DNA of 64,000 nt from Clostridia bacterium (GCA_017521425.1 JAFXCQ010000012.1:62001-126000); one strand, 5' to 3'; counted from the stretch's first letter, positions 33,295-42,283 are shown. The notes: generated from the letters alone by a model not told the origin. Made by a program: numbers and translations.

Positions 33295-33881
33295 TATAAA
33301 ACACCCTTTGTTGATGGTAATTGGTCTTTGAAATTTTCATCGAGTGCTACTGCAACTCTTAAGCTTCTTGCAAAAGATTTGAAAATACCTTCTGCAATGT
33401 GGTGAGAATTCTCACCAGCCATCTTTTTAATGTGCAAAGTAATTTCAGCGCTTCTCACAAGAGCCATAAAGAATTCTTCTACCAATTCTGTATCAAAGTC
33501 ACCTATTTTTTGTGCTGGAAATAAAGCATCAAATCCTAAATAGCTTCTGCCAGAAATATCAATTGCTGTAAGAATTAAAGACTCGTCCATTGGTAAAATC
33601 GTATCTGCGTAACGGTTTATTCCTTTTTTATCACCGAGCGCTTCAAGTATTGCCTTACCTAATACAATACCAATATCTTCTACTGTGTGGTGATAATCAA
33701 CATTTGTGTCGCCATTGCAGGTTACATCTAAATCAATTTTAGAGTGCTTAGAAAAAAGTGTAAGCATGTGGTCAAAAAAACCACAACCAGTATCTATTTT
33801 ACTCTCACCTTTACCATCAAGGTTAAGCATAAGATTGATTTTAGTTTCTTCTGTATTTCTTGTAATAGTTGAAGTTCTCAT
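33294..33881 (-). CDS. hisB: Imidazoleglycerol-phosphate dehydratase
   Basis: This stand-alone IGP dehydratase has the duplicated metal-binding motifs GFFDHML, DYHHTVEDIGI, EEFFMAL and ENSHHIAEGIFKS. It lacks the histidinol-phosphate phosphatase domain of the E. coli protein, and no phosphatase (HisK/HisN) gene is visible in the operon, so that step must be encoded elsewhere. It overlaps hisC by four bases. Confidence 0.98.
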   Translation of the reverse strand: MRTSTITRNTEETKINLMLNLDGKGESKIDTGCGFFDHMLTLFSKHSKIDLDVTCNGDTNVDYHHTVEDIGIVLGKAILEALGDKKGINRYADTILPMDESLILTAIDISGRSYLGFDALFPAQKIGDFDTELVEEFFMALVRSAEITLHIKKMAGENSHHIAEGIFKSFARSLRVAVALDENFKDQLPSTKGVL

Positions 33882-34945
33882 TTTACTTCTCCTTTTATAA
33901 GAGTTATTGTTTCAATAAGTTTTTGCATTTGCTCTTTTGTACCTATTGTAATTCTGTTGAAATCTTTGATTTTCTCATCTGTAAAGTGGCGGACTAAAAT
34001 ACCTTTTGTTTTTAATTCTTTATAAAGGTCTTCGCCACTTATAAAATCCGCTTTTGCAAATACAAAATTCGCTTTAGAAGGTAAGATGGAAAAACCGAGT
34101 TTTTCTAACTCACTTACAGTATAAGCTCTTGCTTCAATTATTTTCTTTGCATTATCTTTATAGTAGTTGTCACTTTCTAAAGCCGCAACTCCTGCTAAAA
34201 GAGTTAAACGATTTATGCTGTATGGATTAGTTGAAAATTTAATTTTTTCAAGGTCTTTGATTATTTCTTCATTACCAATAGCAAAACCGAGTCTTGCACC
34301 TGCTAAGCTTCTTGACTTTGAATAAGTCATTACAACTAAAAGATTATCATATTTCTTTGTAAGATTATAAGCTGAATCTGCACCGAAATCAACATATGCT
34401 TCATCTATTAAAACAATGTTATCAGGATTTGTTTTAACTATTTTCTCAATCTCTTCTAATGTTAATGCAATTCCTGTCGGTGCATTCGGGTTAGCAATTA
34501 CAATAAATTTATTCTGATTGCAATAATCGTCTATATCTATTGTAAAATCGTCTTTCAATGGCACTCTTTTATATTTAACACCATATAAATCGGCATAAAC
34601 TTTATAAAAGCCATAAGAAATTTCAGGGAATAATGCTTCAACCTCATCACCACAAAATGCCATAAAGCTGAAATTTAAAATATCGTCAGAACCATTTGAA
34701 ACATAAATATTTTTACTTTCAACATCATAGATTTGAGCTAATTTATTTTTGAGTAATTTACATTCAGGGTCCGAATATAAATTAAGCCTACTCACCTCTT
34801 CACTATTCACAGCATCTAAAACAGATTTAGAAGGTGGATATGGTGATTCGTTAGTATTTAATTTAATATATTGCTGGTCCTGCGGTTGTTCCCCCGGTGT
34901 GTATTCTTTTAAAGACCAATATTTTTTATTTAAAAATCTACTCAT
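33878..34945 (-). CDS. hisC: Histidinol-phosphate aminotransferase
   Basis: This PLP-dependent class II-type aminotransferase has NTNESPYPPS, SNGSDDIL, ANPNAPTGIAL, DEAYVDF and the PLP lysine in TYSKSRSLAGARLG. Its 355 residues are typical. It overlaps hisD and hisB by four bases each. Confidence 0.97.
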   Translation of the reverse strand: MSRFLNKKYWSLKEYTPGEQPQDQQYIKLNTNESPYPPSKSVLDAVNSEEVSRLNLYSDPECKLLKNKLAQIYDVESKNIYVSNGSDDILNFSFMAFCGDEVEALFPEISYGFYKVYADLYGVKYKRVPLKDDFTIDIDDYCNQNKFIVIANPNAPTGIALTLEEIEKIVKTNPDNIVLIDEAYVDFGADSAYNLTKKYDNLLVVMTYSKSRSLAGARLGFAIGNEEIIKDLEKIKFSTNPYSINRLTLLAGVAALESDNYYKDNAKKIIEARAYTVSELEKLGFSILPSKANFVFAKADFISGEDLYKELKTKGILVRHFTDEKIKDFNRITIGTKEQMQKLIETITLIKGEVK

Positions 34946-36219
34946 TCTTTTTCAAACCTTATAGTTGTACTTTTTGCGTGCGCACCTAATCCTTCACTTT
35001 CTGCAAAGTAAGCAACATCATCTTTAACCTTTTCAAGTGCTTCTGCTGTGTAATATGTATATTGAGTTTTCTTAACAAAATCATCAACAGACAACGGACT
35101 TGAGAACTTTGCAGTACCACTTGTTGGTAATGTGTGGTTAGGACCTGCATAGTAGTCGCCCAATGCTTCAGGACAATTCTTACCCATAAATATTGAACCT
35201 GCATTATCTATTAAGTCAAGATAATCAAAAGGATTGTCAACACAGATTTCAAGGTGTTCAGGTGCAATTTCGTTAGCGATTTTAACCGCTTCTTCTATTG
35301 AAGATGAAACAATAATTTTACCATTGTTATCAATTGATGCTCTAGCAATTTCTGCTCTTGGTAATAGTGGAATTTGTCTTTCTAATTCTTCTATTACCTT
35401 ATCTGCTAATTCGTTACTATCTGTAACTAAAACTGCACTTGCCATTTTATCATGCTCTGCTTGTGAAAGCAAATCTGCTGCAACATTTTTTGCTTCACAA
35501 GTACCATCTGCAATAACAAGAATTTCAGAAGGACCTGCAATCATATCAATTGAAACCATACCAAACACTTGTTTCTTTGCTTCTGCAACAAAAGCATTAC
35601 CCGGTCCTACAATTTTATAAACATTCGGAACACTCTCTGTACCATAAGCTAAAGCTGCAACCGCCTGTGCACCACCCAACTTAAAAATTCTGTCAACTCC
35701 CGCAATTTTTGCCGCCGCTAAAATTACGGGGTTGATTTTACCATTACTATCAGGTGGTGAAACCATAATAATTTCTTTACACCCCGCAAGCTTTGCAGGA
35801 ATTGTATCCATTAACACAGTTGAGGGATAAGCCGCTGTGCCACCAGGTACATAAACACCAACTTTTTCAATTGGTGTAACCTTCTGACCAGTTACAATGC
35901 CTTTTTTATTATTTATAATGAAGCTTGTGCGAACCTGATTTTTGTGAAAATCTTTAATATTTTCTGCCGCAGTTTTAATAATTTCAATAAAACGAGGTTC
36001 AACGTTGTTAAAAGCTTCTTCAATTTCTCTTTCTGTTACTTCTAATGAAGTAAGCTTTGCTTTATCAAACTTTTCACAGTACTCAAAAAGTGCTTTGTCA
36101 CCATTTTCTTTAACATTTTTAATTATATCAGCAACAATATCTTCTACCGAAGAAGTTGGCTCAAAACGAGCAAATATTTCTTCATTTGAAACTTCGCCAA
36201 ATTTATATTTTTTAATCAT
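34942..36219 (-). CDS. hisD: Histidinol dehydrogenase
   Basis: HisD is a zinc enzyme that oxidises histidinol to histidine in two NAD-dependent steps. Conserved blocks are VYVPGGTAAYPSTVLM, VGPGNAFVAEAK, DMIAGPSEILVIAD, LLSQAEHD and GPNHTLPTSGTA. Its 425 residues are typical. Its start shares a base with the hisG stop. Confidence 0.98.
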   Translation of the reverse strand: MIKKYKFGEVSNEEIFARFEPTSSVEDIVADIIKNVKENGDKALFEYCEKFDKAKLTSLEVTEREIEEAFNNVEPRFIEIIKTAAENIKDFHKNQVRTSFIINNKKGIVTGQKVTPIEKVGVYVPGGTAAYPSTVLMDTIPAKLAGCKEIIMVSPPDSNGKINPVILAAAKIAGVDRIFKLGGAQAVAALAYGTESVPNVYKIVGPGNAFVAEAKKQVFGMVSIDMIAGPSEILVIADGTCEAKNVAADLLSQAEHDKMASAVLVTDSNELADKVIEELERQIPLLPRAEIARASIDNNGKIIVSSSIEEAVKIANEIAPEHLEICVDNPFDYLDLIDNAGSIFMGKNCPEALGDYYAGPNHTLPTSGTAKFSSPLSVDDFVKKTQYTYYTAEALEKVKDDVAYFAESEGLGAHAKSTTIRFEKE

Positions 36220-36872
36220 TATTTGTCATCCTTTGATTTTTTCTCTTCTACTTGTAATGCTAACGCATTTTTAATATTATTGATTTCTTCATTTTTAAAT
36301 TTAAGACTTGCTTTATTTGAAATAAGTCTTGCACTTATTGGCACAATTGTTTCAATTGGCTCAAGATTATTTTCAATAAGTGTTTTACCTGTTTCAACAA
36401 TATCTACAATAACATCTGAAAGTCCTAAAATTGGTGCTAATTCAATTGAACCATTGAGTTTAATAATATCAATATCTCTACATTTTTCACCATAAAAAGT
36501 TTTTGCTATATTAACAAATTTTGTAGCAACTCTTAAGGTTTTATCAGTATCATCTCTGAAATCTTTGTGAGCGGCTACTGCCATTCTGCATTTGCCTAAA
36601 TCTAAATCAAGCATTTCATAAACATCTGGCTCATACTCTAATAAAATATCTTTACCAGCAACACCTATATCAGCAGCCCCTCGTTCTACATAAATTGCAA
36701 CGTCAGATGGCTTAACCCAGAAGAAACGAACACCTGTTTCTTCATTTTCAAAAATAAGTTTACGGGTGTTTTCTTTAATAGAAGGACAAGAGTATCCAGC
36801 TTTTTCAAACATATCATAAACCTTTTCACCAAGTCTGCCTTTCGGGAGAGCAACATTAACTATTTGTTTCAT
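36219..36872 (-). CDS. hisG: ATP phosphoribosyltransferase, short form
   Basis: HisG performs the first, feedback-regulated step of histidine synthesis. It has ALPKGRLGEK at the N-terminus, ERGAADIGVAGKD and the PRPP-site region LGLSDVIVDIVETGKTL. At 217 residues it lacks the C-terminal regulatory domain of long HisG and therefore needs HisZ, which is directly upstream and overlaps it by four bases. Confidence 0.97.
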   Translation of the reverse strand: MKQIVNVALPKGRLGEKVYDMFEKAGYSCPSIKENTRKLIFENEETGVRFFWVKPSDVAIYVERGAADIGVAGKDILLEYEPDVYEMLDLDLGKCRMAVAAHKDFRDDTDKTLRVATKFVNIAKTFYGEKCRDIDIIKLNGSIELAPILGLSDVIVDIVETGKTLIENNLEPIETIVPISARLISNKASLKFKNEEINNIKNALALQVEEKKSKDDK

Positions 36873-37975
36873 ATTTCTTCCACCCTTTCTGCAGTAATCT
36901 TAAATGCTTTACGATATTTAATATTTTCTGGAATTTCATTCTGTACTAAAACCGATGAATTTTCTTTCTTCAATTCTGAAACACATTTTGAAATAACAAA
37001 AATATCATCCGTATCATTTTTCAATAAAACATAGTCAACGTCATACTCTTTGTCAGTATTATTAAATCTCTGTAATAAATCAAGATAAACCGCAAAGCCG
37101 ATTGCTTTATCTTTCCTGTTCATTTTGAGCATTAAATTATCGTACTGACCACCTGAAAGAATACTTGACGGAATTTTGTTTACATATCCTTGGAAAACAA
37201 CTCCGTTATAATAATTCATATTATTTACAATTGAAAAATCTATGTTAATTTTGTCTGCGTAACCGCTATCACAAAGGAATGTTAAAATCTCTTTAAAGGT
37301 TTTAAGGTGAGCTTTTTCGTTGTATGTAACACAAAGTTTTTCCAATTTTTCTATTACATTTTCGTATTTACCATTTATTGTAACGAGTGAAACAATTCTG
37401 TCTGCATCTATTTTCTCTTCTGCACAAATTTTTTTAATTTCATCTGTATTCTTTTCGCCGATTGCTTTTAGAATTTTTTGATTTTGCTGAGAATCAAGTC
37501 CTGCATCAGAAAGAACCGAAAGAATAATATCCATATAAGAAATATCTAAAATGAAATCATCAGTAATCTCTTCAAGGCTCTTTAATGCAAGTAAAACAAC
37601 CTCTGCAACCTCGTAAGTGCCAATGTTACCAATGCACTCAAGACCAGTCTGCATTATTTCACGGAATTCTTTATTACCCTTAGTTGTTCTGTAAACATTC
37701 TCGTCGTAATAAACCTTTTGAATTTTTTCGCCACAATCTTTTGAATTTTTAATAATAGATAAAGTAACGTCAGGTTTTAAAGCAAGTAATTTACCAGAAC
37801 CATCTGTAAAAGTAATAACTTCATTTGAAACTAAAAAGTCCTTATTTTTTACATATAAATCATATTCTTCAAATTTACTCATTCTAAATTGCTTGAAGCC
37901 GAATGAACTGTAAAGAGAACGCAAAGAAAAAACTGCTTTTTCATCGCCTCTTATAATATCTGACTGGAAATTCAT
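36869..37975 (-). CDS. hisZ: HisZ, regulatory subunit of ATP phosphoribosyltransferase
   Basis: HisZ is a catalytically inactive relative of histidyl-tRNA synthetase that forms a complex with short HisG and confers histidine feedback. The class II-like parts LYSSFGFKQFRMSKFEEYDLY, ALKPDVTLSIIKN and VYRTTKGNKEFREIMQTGLE are recognisable, while the anticodon-binding domain is reduced. The start at 37975 follows GAGGAGAAATAAT; an ATG at 37990 overlaps that site. It begins one base after the yerC stop. Confidence 0.9.
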   Translation of the reverse strand: MNFQSDIIRGDEKAVFSLRSLYSSFGFKQFRMSKFEEYDLYVKNKDFLVSNEVITFTDGSGKLLALKPDVTLSIIKNSKDCGEKIQKVYYDENVYRTTKGNKEFREIMQTGLECIGNIGTYEVAEVVLLALKSLEEITDDFILDISYMDIILSVLSDAGLDSQQNQKILKAIGEKNTDEIKKICAEEKIDADRIVSLVTINGKYENVIEKLEKLCVTYNEKAHLKTFKEILTFLCDSGYADKINIDFSIVNNMNYYNGVVFQGYVNKIPSSILSGGQYDNLMLKMNRKDKAIGFAVYLDLLQRFNNTDKEYDVDYVLLKNDTDDIFVISKCVSELKKENSSVLVQNEIPENIKYRKAFKITAERVEEI

Positions 37976-37976
37976 A

Positions 37977-38270
37977 TTATTTCTCCTCATTCTTAATTCT
38001 GTCGATTACAGTTTTATAACCATTGTTACCATACATAAGGCACTTATTTACTCTGCTTATAGTTGCAGAGCTTGCACCGGTTTCTTTTGAAACCTGATTA
38101 TAATTAAAACCATCTGAAAGTTTTAAAGCAACATCAAATCTCTGTGCCATATCCTGTAACTCTTTAATTGTGCAGACATCCTCTAAAAATGCGTAACACT
38201 CTTCTTCTGTCTCTAATTTTAATAAACCTTTTACTAAAGTATCTACTGATTCTGAATGAAATTTATTCAT
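37977..38270 (-). CDS. yerC: YerC/YecD family TrpR-like regulator
   Basis: The 97-residue protein is related to the Trp repressor, with helix-turn-helix FNYNQVSKETGASSATISRVNKCLMYGNNGY and the upstream CTIKELQDMAQRFDVALKL. YerC has been proposed from comparative genomics as a histidine regulator (HisR) in Firmicutes, and its position as first gene of the his operon supports that. I use the ATG at 38270 rather than the TTG at 38282, since it fits the family and has GGTGAAAG in front. Confidence 0.88.
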   Translation of the reverse strand: MNKFHSESVDTLVKGLLKLETEEECYAFLEDVCTIKELQDMAQRFDVALKLSDGFNYNQVSKETGASSATISRVNKCLMYGNNGYKTVIDRIKNEEK

Positions 38271-38300
38271 AACTTTCACCAAAACAAAATATTTCCTTTC

Positions 38301-38360
38301 AATAGTATTCTTTTACCGTTTAACAGTTTATCACTTTACTCTGTTAAAGTCAATACTATT
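38301..38360 (-). promoter_or_regulatory. Operator region and promoter of the histidine operon
   Basis: The promoter (minus strand) is TTGACT at 38353-38348, 17 bases, TAAACT at 38330-38325. Nested inverted repeats surround it: TTTAACAG (38319-38326) with CTGTTAAA (38341-38348), and AATAGTATT (38301-38309) with AATACTATT (38352-38360). On the plus strand TTTAnC units recur every 7-8 bases from 38312. This is a plausible YerC/HisR operator overlapping both promoter elements. The remaining upstream stretch (38361-38546) shows nothing I can name. Confidence 0.55.
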
Positions 38361-38546
38361 TTATAACAAATTCTCATTTTGTAAAAATTTATAAACCTAA
38401 CAATCTAACAAGAGCATATTTATGCAGTTTAACAACAGAAAATCAGGTGTTGCGATACATTTAATTATTGTAAAACTCAAAACAACAAATACACTTCGCG
38501 ATGATTTAATTTACAACAATCGATTGGTATATCATTGTAAAAAACT

Positions 38547-38608
38547 AACTCCCACTACTCGCGGGCGACCACAGGTCAGCCCCTACGATTGTGGGAGTTA
38601 ATTTTTTC
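38547..38608. repeat. GC-rich nested palindrome acting as terminator
   Basis: AACTCCCAC (38547-38555) and GTGGGAGTT (38591-38599) enclose a second hairpin, GGGCGACC (38563-38570) with GGTCAGCCC (38574-38582). T-runs follow on both strands (TTTTTT from 38603 on plus; TTAGTTTTTT on minus). It can end the minus-strand acyltransferase transcript. The GC-rich core stands out from its AT-rich surroundings and resembles dispersed clostridial palindromes of the GGGCGACC...GGTCGCCC type. Confidence 0.6.
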
Positions 38609-38622
38609 ATTTCACTTAAAAT

Positions 38623-38820
38623 TTATTTTTTTAATAACAAAAGCAATAACATAGTTATCGATGCAATACCAACTAAAACGCAGGTAATTAAAACAATCAT
38701 AAAAAGCTTATTCCCTGCTTGCATTAACTTGTTACCAAAATTAAACCATAAACTAAAACTACTTATAATTGTAAAAACACATAAAAATATCATAGTCTTT
38801 TTATTTTCAAATATTTTCAC
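38623..38820 (-). CDS. 65-residue two-span membrane protein
   Basis: A GTG start is preceded by AGGTGAT. There are two hydrophobic segments (about 9-28 and 39-62) joined by a short loop (FGNKLMQAGNK), ending in KK. No family recognised. It follows the acyltransferase by 13 bases and is followed by the 38.55-kb hairpin, so it is probably the third gene of the GH3 unit. An opposite-strand frame over the same bases has no good start and is dismissed. Confidence 0.6.
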   Translation of the reverse strand: MKIFENKKTMIFLCVFTIISSFSLWFNFGNKLMQAGNKLFMIVLITCVLVGIASITMLLLLLLKK

Positions 38821-38833
38821 ATTATCACCTATT

Positions 38834-40249
38834 TTAATATTCTGCTAATTCTTTAATTTTCTCTGCCAATAAACCAAAGAAGTTTTCGAGCATTTTTTTA
38901 TCTTCTTCATTACCTACTGAACAAATTGAAAGCTGAAGATTTCCATTTATTGTTAAAGCGGTCATCATAGCACAAGGCTTTTTCTTTGCCGCACCTGCAA
39001 CTGCGGCACCAATTGGTTTATTGCCATTCAAAGAAAGTGACTCTAAATCCATTTTTCCAACATTACTTATTGCTAAATTTGCATTGTTGTAAAAAAGACC
39101 AACAACAATTTCTGCCTGAGCATAAACCATAGTAGTGTAACCAATATTAAGAAGTGGCAAACCGTGAAGTCCCATAAATTTATCTTCTTTATTCTTTTTA
39201 TTACACTCTACAACCTGTTTTAAAATATCAAAAATATTTTCGCCTTTATTTTCAACTATACAAGGCATAAAAGTTGTGTGGTTTGTGTAACCCGTTCTGT
39301 TTATGTTTTTTATGTATCTTCTTAAATCAACTGCACAAGAAATACCAACGCGCTCATTTTCCGGTAAATTGCAGATATCATAAACAGCACCGATATATGC
39401 AGTAGCAATCAAATCATTTACAGTGCCTTCATATTTTTTTACTGTTTCTCTTGCTTTGTTAAAAACTGAACTTGGCACACTTTTTCTTACTATGAATTTA
39501 TTATCATTTTCATTTTTTTCTGTAAATGGTAAGGTGTGTTTGTCGTGTGGTGAAACACCTGCAAATTGCGATTTTGCCTTTTTCTTGTCAGACTCATTAA
39601 AATCATCATAAACACATTTATAAGAACGCGAACCCTTTCTGAAATCAAGTGGCATAGTTTTATTTTCAATATATTCATTATAATTTCTAAATAAATCGCT
39701 AACAAAATGCTTGTAATCACCACCATCAACAAGCATGTGATTCCATCTGAAACAGAGTTTAGACTCTCTTTTATTTATTAAAAGAGCGACTTTAAACTGC
39801 ACATTACTTGTAACAGGAATATCTTTTAATAAAAATTCATCGGCACTTTTTAAAAAGTCGTCAGTATCAAATACAGTTAAAACTTCGTCAATATGGTAAT
39901 CGCACACTTTCCAATATGGTGCGATGTGGTTATCTATAAACTGTGAATGGAAAACAGGTGCACTTTCAAAAATGCAGATTAAAGCATATTTTAATGCGTC
40001 AATATCAGGAACAAAATCGTAATCAAGCTCAAAACGTGCAATTCTGTCCATATATCTTCTACACATATAATTAACTTTATCGTACATTTCAGATTTCAAT
40101 TTTTTAGGAACAACGAAATTTTCTATTATTTCTTTTTCAATTAAAGAAATAATTAAATTCTCGTCGTTAAGTCCCCTGCTTTTCAATTGATTAAATCTGT
40201 TTTCAATAAATTCTTTTTTATCATTATATTTTTCAAATAATTCTGTCAT
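38834..40249 (-). CDS. Condensation-superfamily acyltransferase
   Basis: The 471-residue protein has the active-site motif HxxxDG at H171-M-L-V-D175-G (RWNHMLVDGGDYKHF), as in NRPS condensation domains, PapA, wax-ester synthases and alcohol acetyltransferases. The second half has EGTVNDLIATAYIGA and RVGISCAVDLRRYI, typical of PapA/WSD-like enzymes. No carrier protein domain is attached. It would move an acyl group from a thioester to an alcohol or amine; the substrates are unknown. It sits 12 bases after the GH3-like gene with a clear AGGAAG site. Confidence 0.8.
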   Translation of the reverse strand: MTELFEKYNDKKEFIENRFNQLKSRGLNDENLIISLIEKEIIENFVVPKKLKSEMYDKVNYMCRRYMDRIARFELDYDFVPDIDALKYALICIFESAPVFHSQFIDNHIAPYWKVCDYHIDEVLTVFDTDDFLKSADEFLLKDIPVTSNVQFKVALLINKRESKLCFRWNHMLVDGGDYKHFVSDLFRNYNEYIENKTMPLDFRKGSRSYKCVYDDFNESDKKKAKSQFAGVSPHDKHTLPFTEKNENDNKFIVRKSVPSSVFNKARETVKKYEGTVNDLIATAYIGAVYDICNLPENERVGISCAVDLRRYIKNINRTGYTNHTTFMPCIVENKGENIFDILKQVVECNKKNKEDKFMGLHGLPLLNIGYTTMVYAQAEIVVGLFYNNANLAISNVGKMDLESLSLNGNKPIGAAVAGAAKKKPCAMMTALTINGNLQLSICSVGNEEDKKMLENFFGLLAEKIKELAEY

Positions 40250-40261
40250 TATAACAACTTC

Positions 40262-41953
40262 CTATATTGTATGTGAGAAAAAGAATTCCTTTTTCATTTC
40301 TGTATCAATAAGCTTAATTGGTTTAATCTGGTTAAGATTAGCACCGTTCTGCCTTAAAACTTCTCTATAAGCATCATAAGTGCCTTTTTTAAGTAATTTA
40401 ACTTCACACTCACCTAACGCACCGCTTTTAATAAGTGGTTCAACAGAAACATTTCCTTTATAAAGTTCTTCTGTAAAAATTCGTGACAATTCTTTTTCTT
40501 TGTTTTTATCAAAAATATTTTCTGTTTCAACTAACAAAACATAATGCCCTGGTGAAGTTTCTCTGTCAGGATAAATTGAATACCCAATAAATAATTCATT
40601 TATTCTATTAGAAAAATTATCAATTATTTCGTCAAATGCCAATGAATTTATTTTTTCACCACTTATATTGGCTATCTGATTTTTTCTGTAACAGAAAGTT
40701 ACTTTTGGTGACTCATGGTAAAATCCCGTTACTTTTATCACATCTTCAATTTTGTATCTGTAAAATCCACTTAAATTAGTTAAAATTAATTCGTACTCTT
40801 TACCAACCTCAACATCTTTAATTGTAAGTGGTTTTGTATTTTCGTCTGAATCAATCGGTAAAAACTCATAAAAACCATTCTGTGGTAACATAACATATTC
40901 AAAAGAATCAAGTTCAATCGGCACCGCCATCATCGCTTCGGTTGCAACATAACCTAAATAATGAATAGGCATATCTTCACCTATGTATCGTTTAAGCTTC
41001 TTTGCGTAGAGTGAAAGTGAACCTGTACCCATACCATACATCCACTCACATTTTTTCCAGATTCGCGGTACAATTGGAGAAACATCAAAGCCCTTTTTAA
41101 ATTCCTCACGTAATTCATTTGCTCTCTTGGGATTTGGTTTAACTTTTTTTGAAAGTATTTTTCTTAACTCGTCAGGCATTTTAATATTTTCGTTTATTGT
41201 GCCTTTTTCTATATCGTTACAGAACATTTCCCAATTGTTTTCCAAGTAGAAAAACATTGATTCAAGAGTTGTTATGAAAATAGTACCGACATAGCTTACA
41301 TTTTTATCTTGTAAAGCAAAACGAAGTTTTAAATAATGCATATCTGCATCTAAATAATCGTTATGAAACATAACCTCTGGTGGAGTTGTATTAAAAAATC
41401 TTACAAGAGGTTTTAAATTTAAAAGTGGAATTGAAGAAAGACAGCTTACAGTACCACCTTTTAATTTTTTAGCACCAACCTCTGCAGTTAATAAACCGCG
41501 TTGCGGTGGAATAATTCTACCCTTACTTTTAAAATATTTTACTGCACAACCAACAGGTGCGCTGAAACTGAAGCATTGACAAGTCCACTCTGCGAAAGCT
41601 GAAAGTGGTACCAATTTTGAACGTCCGGTACTACCTGAGCTTTCAGTAAATCTTCTTACAAATCTGTTTGTTATAAGACCTTTTTCACCTTTATGAGCCA
41701 TTCTCATAACATAATCTTCATAATCTAAATAATCTGAAAATGGTACTATCTCCTGATAATCATTTATAGATTTAACAGCTTTAAAATTATTTATTTTGCC
41801 GTATTCAGTAGTTTTATTATCTTTCATTAGTTTCAATAAAACTTTTTCTTGTTTTTTTATAGCATTTTTTGAATATAAAAATAATTTAATATGTTCACAG
41901 ACACCTAAAAAAGCACCGAACAATGCTAAAATTTGTCTAAATAAGTTGCCCAT
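40262..41953 (-). CDS. GH3-family acyl-adenylating (acyl acid amido synthetase-like) protein
   Basis: The 563-residue member of the plant auxin-responsive GH3 superfamily has the adenylate P-loop RRFTESSGSTGRSKLVPLS (about 101-118), GMGTGSLSLYAKKLK, LGYVATEAMMAVP and the hinge YRYKIEDVIKVTGFYHESPKVTF...NISGEKIN. Plant GH3 enzymes adenylate carboxylic acids and conjugate them to amino acids; bacterial members are largely uncharacterised. The start is the ATG at 41953 with GGAG eight bases upstream; a GTG at 41962 overlaps it. It is first gene of a three-gene unit with an acyltransferase and a small membrane protein. Confidence 0.85.
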   Translation of the reverse strand: MGNLFRQILALFGAFLGVCEHIKLFLYSKNAIKKQEKVLLKLMKDNKTTEYGKINNFKAVKSINDYQEIVPFSDYLDYEDYVMRMAHKGEKGLITNRFVRRFTESSGSTGRSKLVPLSAFAEWTCQCFSFSAPVGCAVKYFKSKGRIIPPQRGLLTAEVGAKKLKGGTVSCLSSIPLLNLKPLVRFFNTTPPEVMFHNDYLDADMHYLKLRFALQDKNVSYVGTIFITTLESMFFYLENNWEMFCNDIEKGTINENIKMPDELRKILSKKVKPNPKRANELREEFKKGFDVSPIVPRIWKKCEWMYGMGTGSLSLYAKKLKRYIGEDMPIHYLGYVATEAMMAVPIELDSFEYVMLPQNGFYEFLPIDSDENTKPLTIKDVEVGKEYELILTNLSGFYRYKIEDVIKVTGFYHESPKVTFCYRKNQIANISGEKINSLAFDEIIDNFSNRINELFIGYSIYPDRETSPGHYVLLVETENIFDKNKEKELSRIFTEELYKGNVSVEPLIKSGALGECEVKLLKKGTYDAYREVLRQNGANLNQIKPIKLIDTEMKKEFFFSHTI

Positions 41954-41982
41954 AAAATACACTCCACAAAATTTATTAACTA

Positions 41983-42011
41983 ATTATAAAATAAATGCGA
42001 AAAAAAGGCAA
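41983..42011 (-). promoter_or_regulatory. Promoter of the GH3-acyltransferase unit
   Basis: On the minus strand TTGCCT (42011-42006), 17 bases, TATAAT (41988-41983). Confidence 0.6.
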
Positions 42012-42020
42012 TATTTTTAT

Positions 42021-42051
42021 AAAAAATAAACCGACTGCTTCCAGTCGGTTT
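42021..42051 (-). terminator. Terminator after the PspC gene
   Basis: AAACCGACTG (42028-42037) and CAGTCGGTTT (42042-42051), loop of four, then ATTTTTTAT on the minus strand. Confidence 0.85.
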
Positions 42052-42064
42052 AAAGTCAGAAAAA

Positions 42065-42262
42065 TTAAACATCTTCTTCATCAGGAAAAATAAAAGCACA
42101 AATTAAATACGCTAAAAGTCCTGAACCAAATACAAAACTTAAAAATACCCAGATTAATCTGATGTAGGTCGGGTCTGTATTAAAATACTGTGCAATACCA
42201 GTGCAAACACCACAAATTTTTTTTCCTTTTTTAACTTTACATAAACGTTTCTTTTCTTCCAT
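42065..42262 (-). CDS. PspC-domain membrane protein
   Basis: The 65-residue protein consists of one PspC domain: KRLCKVKKGKKICGVCTGIAQYFNTDPTYIRLIWV, a hydrophobic segment with FGSGLLAYLICAFIFP and an acidic end. PspC domains occur in envelope-stress systems, but stand-alone short versions are common in clostridia with no known role. It has its own promoter and terminator, so it is monocistronic. Confidence 0.88.
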   Translation of the reverse strand: MEEKKRLCKVKKGKKICGVCTGIAQYFNTDPTYIRLIWVFLSFVFGSGLLAYLICAFIFPDEEDV

Positions 42263-42283
42263 ATTAACACTCCCTTTAGTAAA

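Noticed and set aside
36869-37975. Histidyl-tRNA synthetase
   Set aside because: It lacks an intact anticodon-binding domain and lies next to a short HisG, so HisZ is the better call.
38591-38848. 85-residue plus-strand frame opposite the 65-residue membrane protein
   Set aside because: It starts inside the terminator hairpin, has no SD, and the minus-strand frame has a good SD and operon context.
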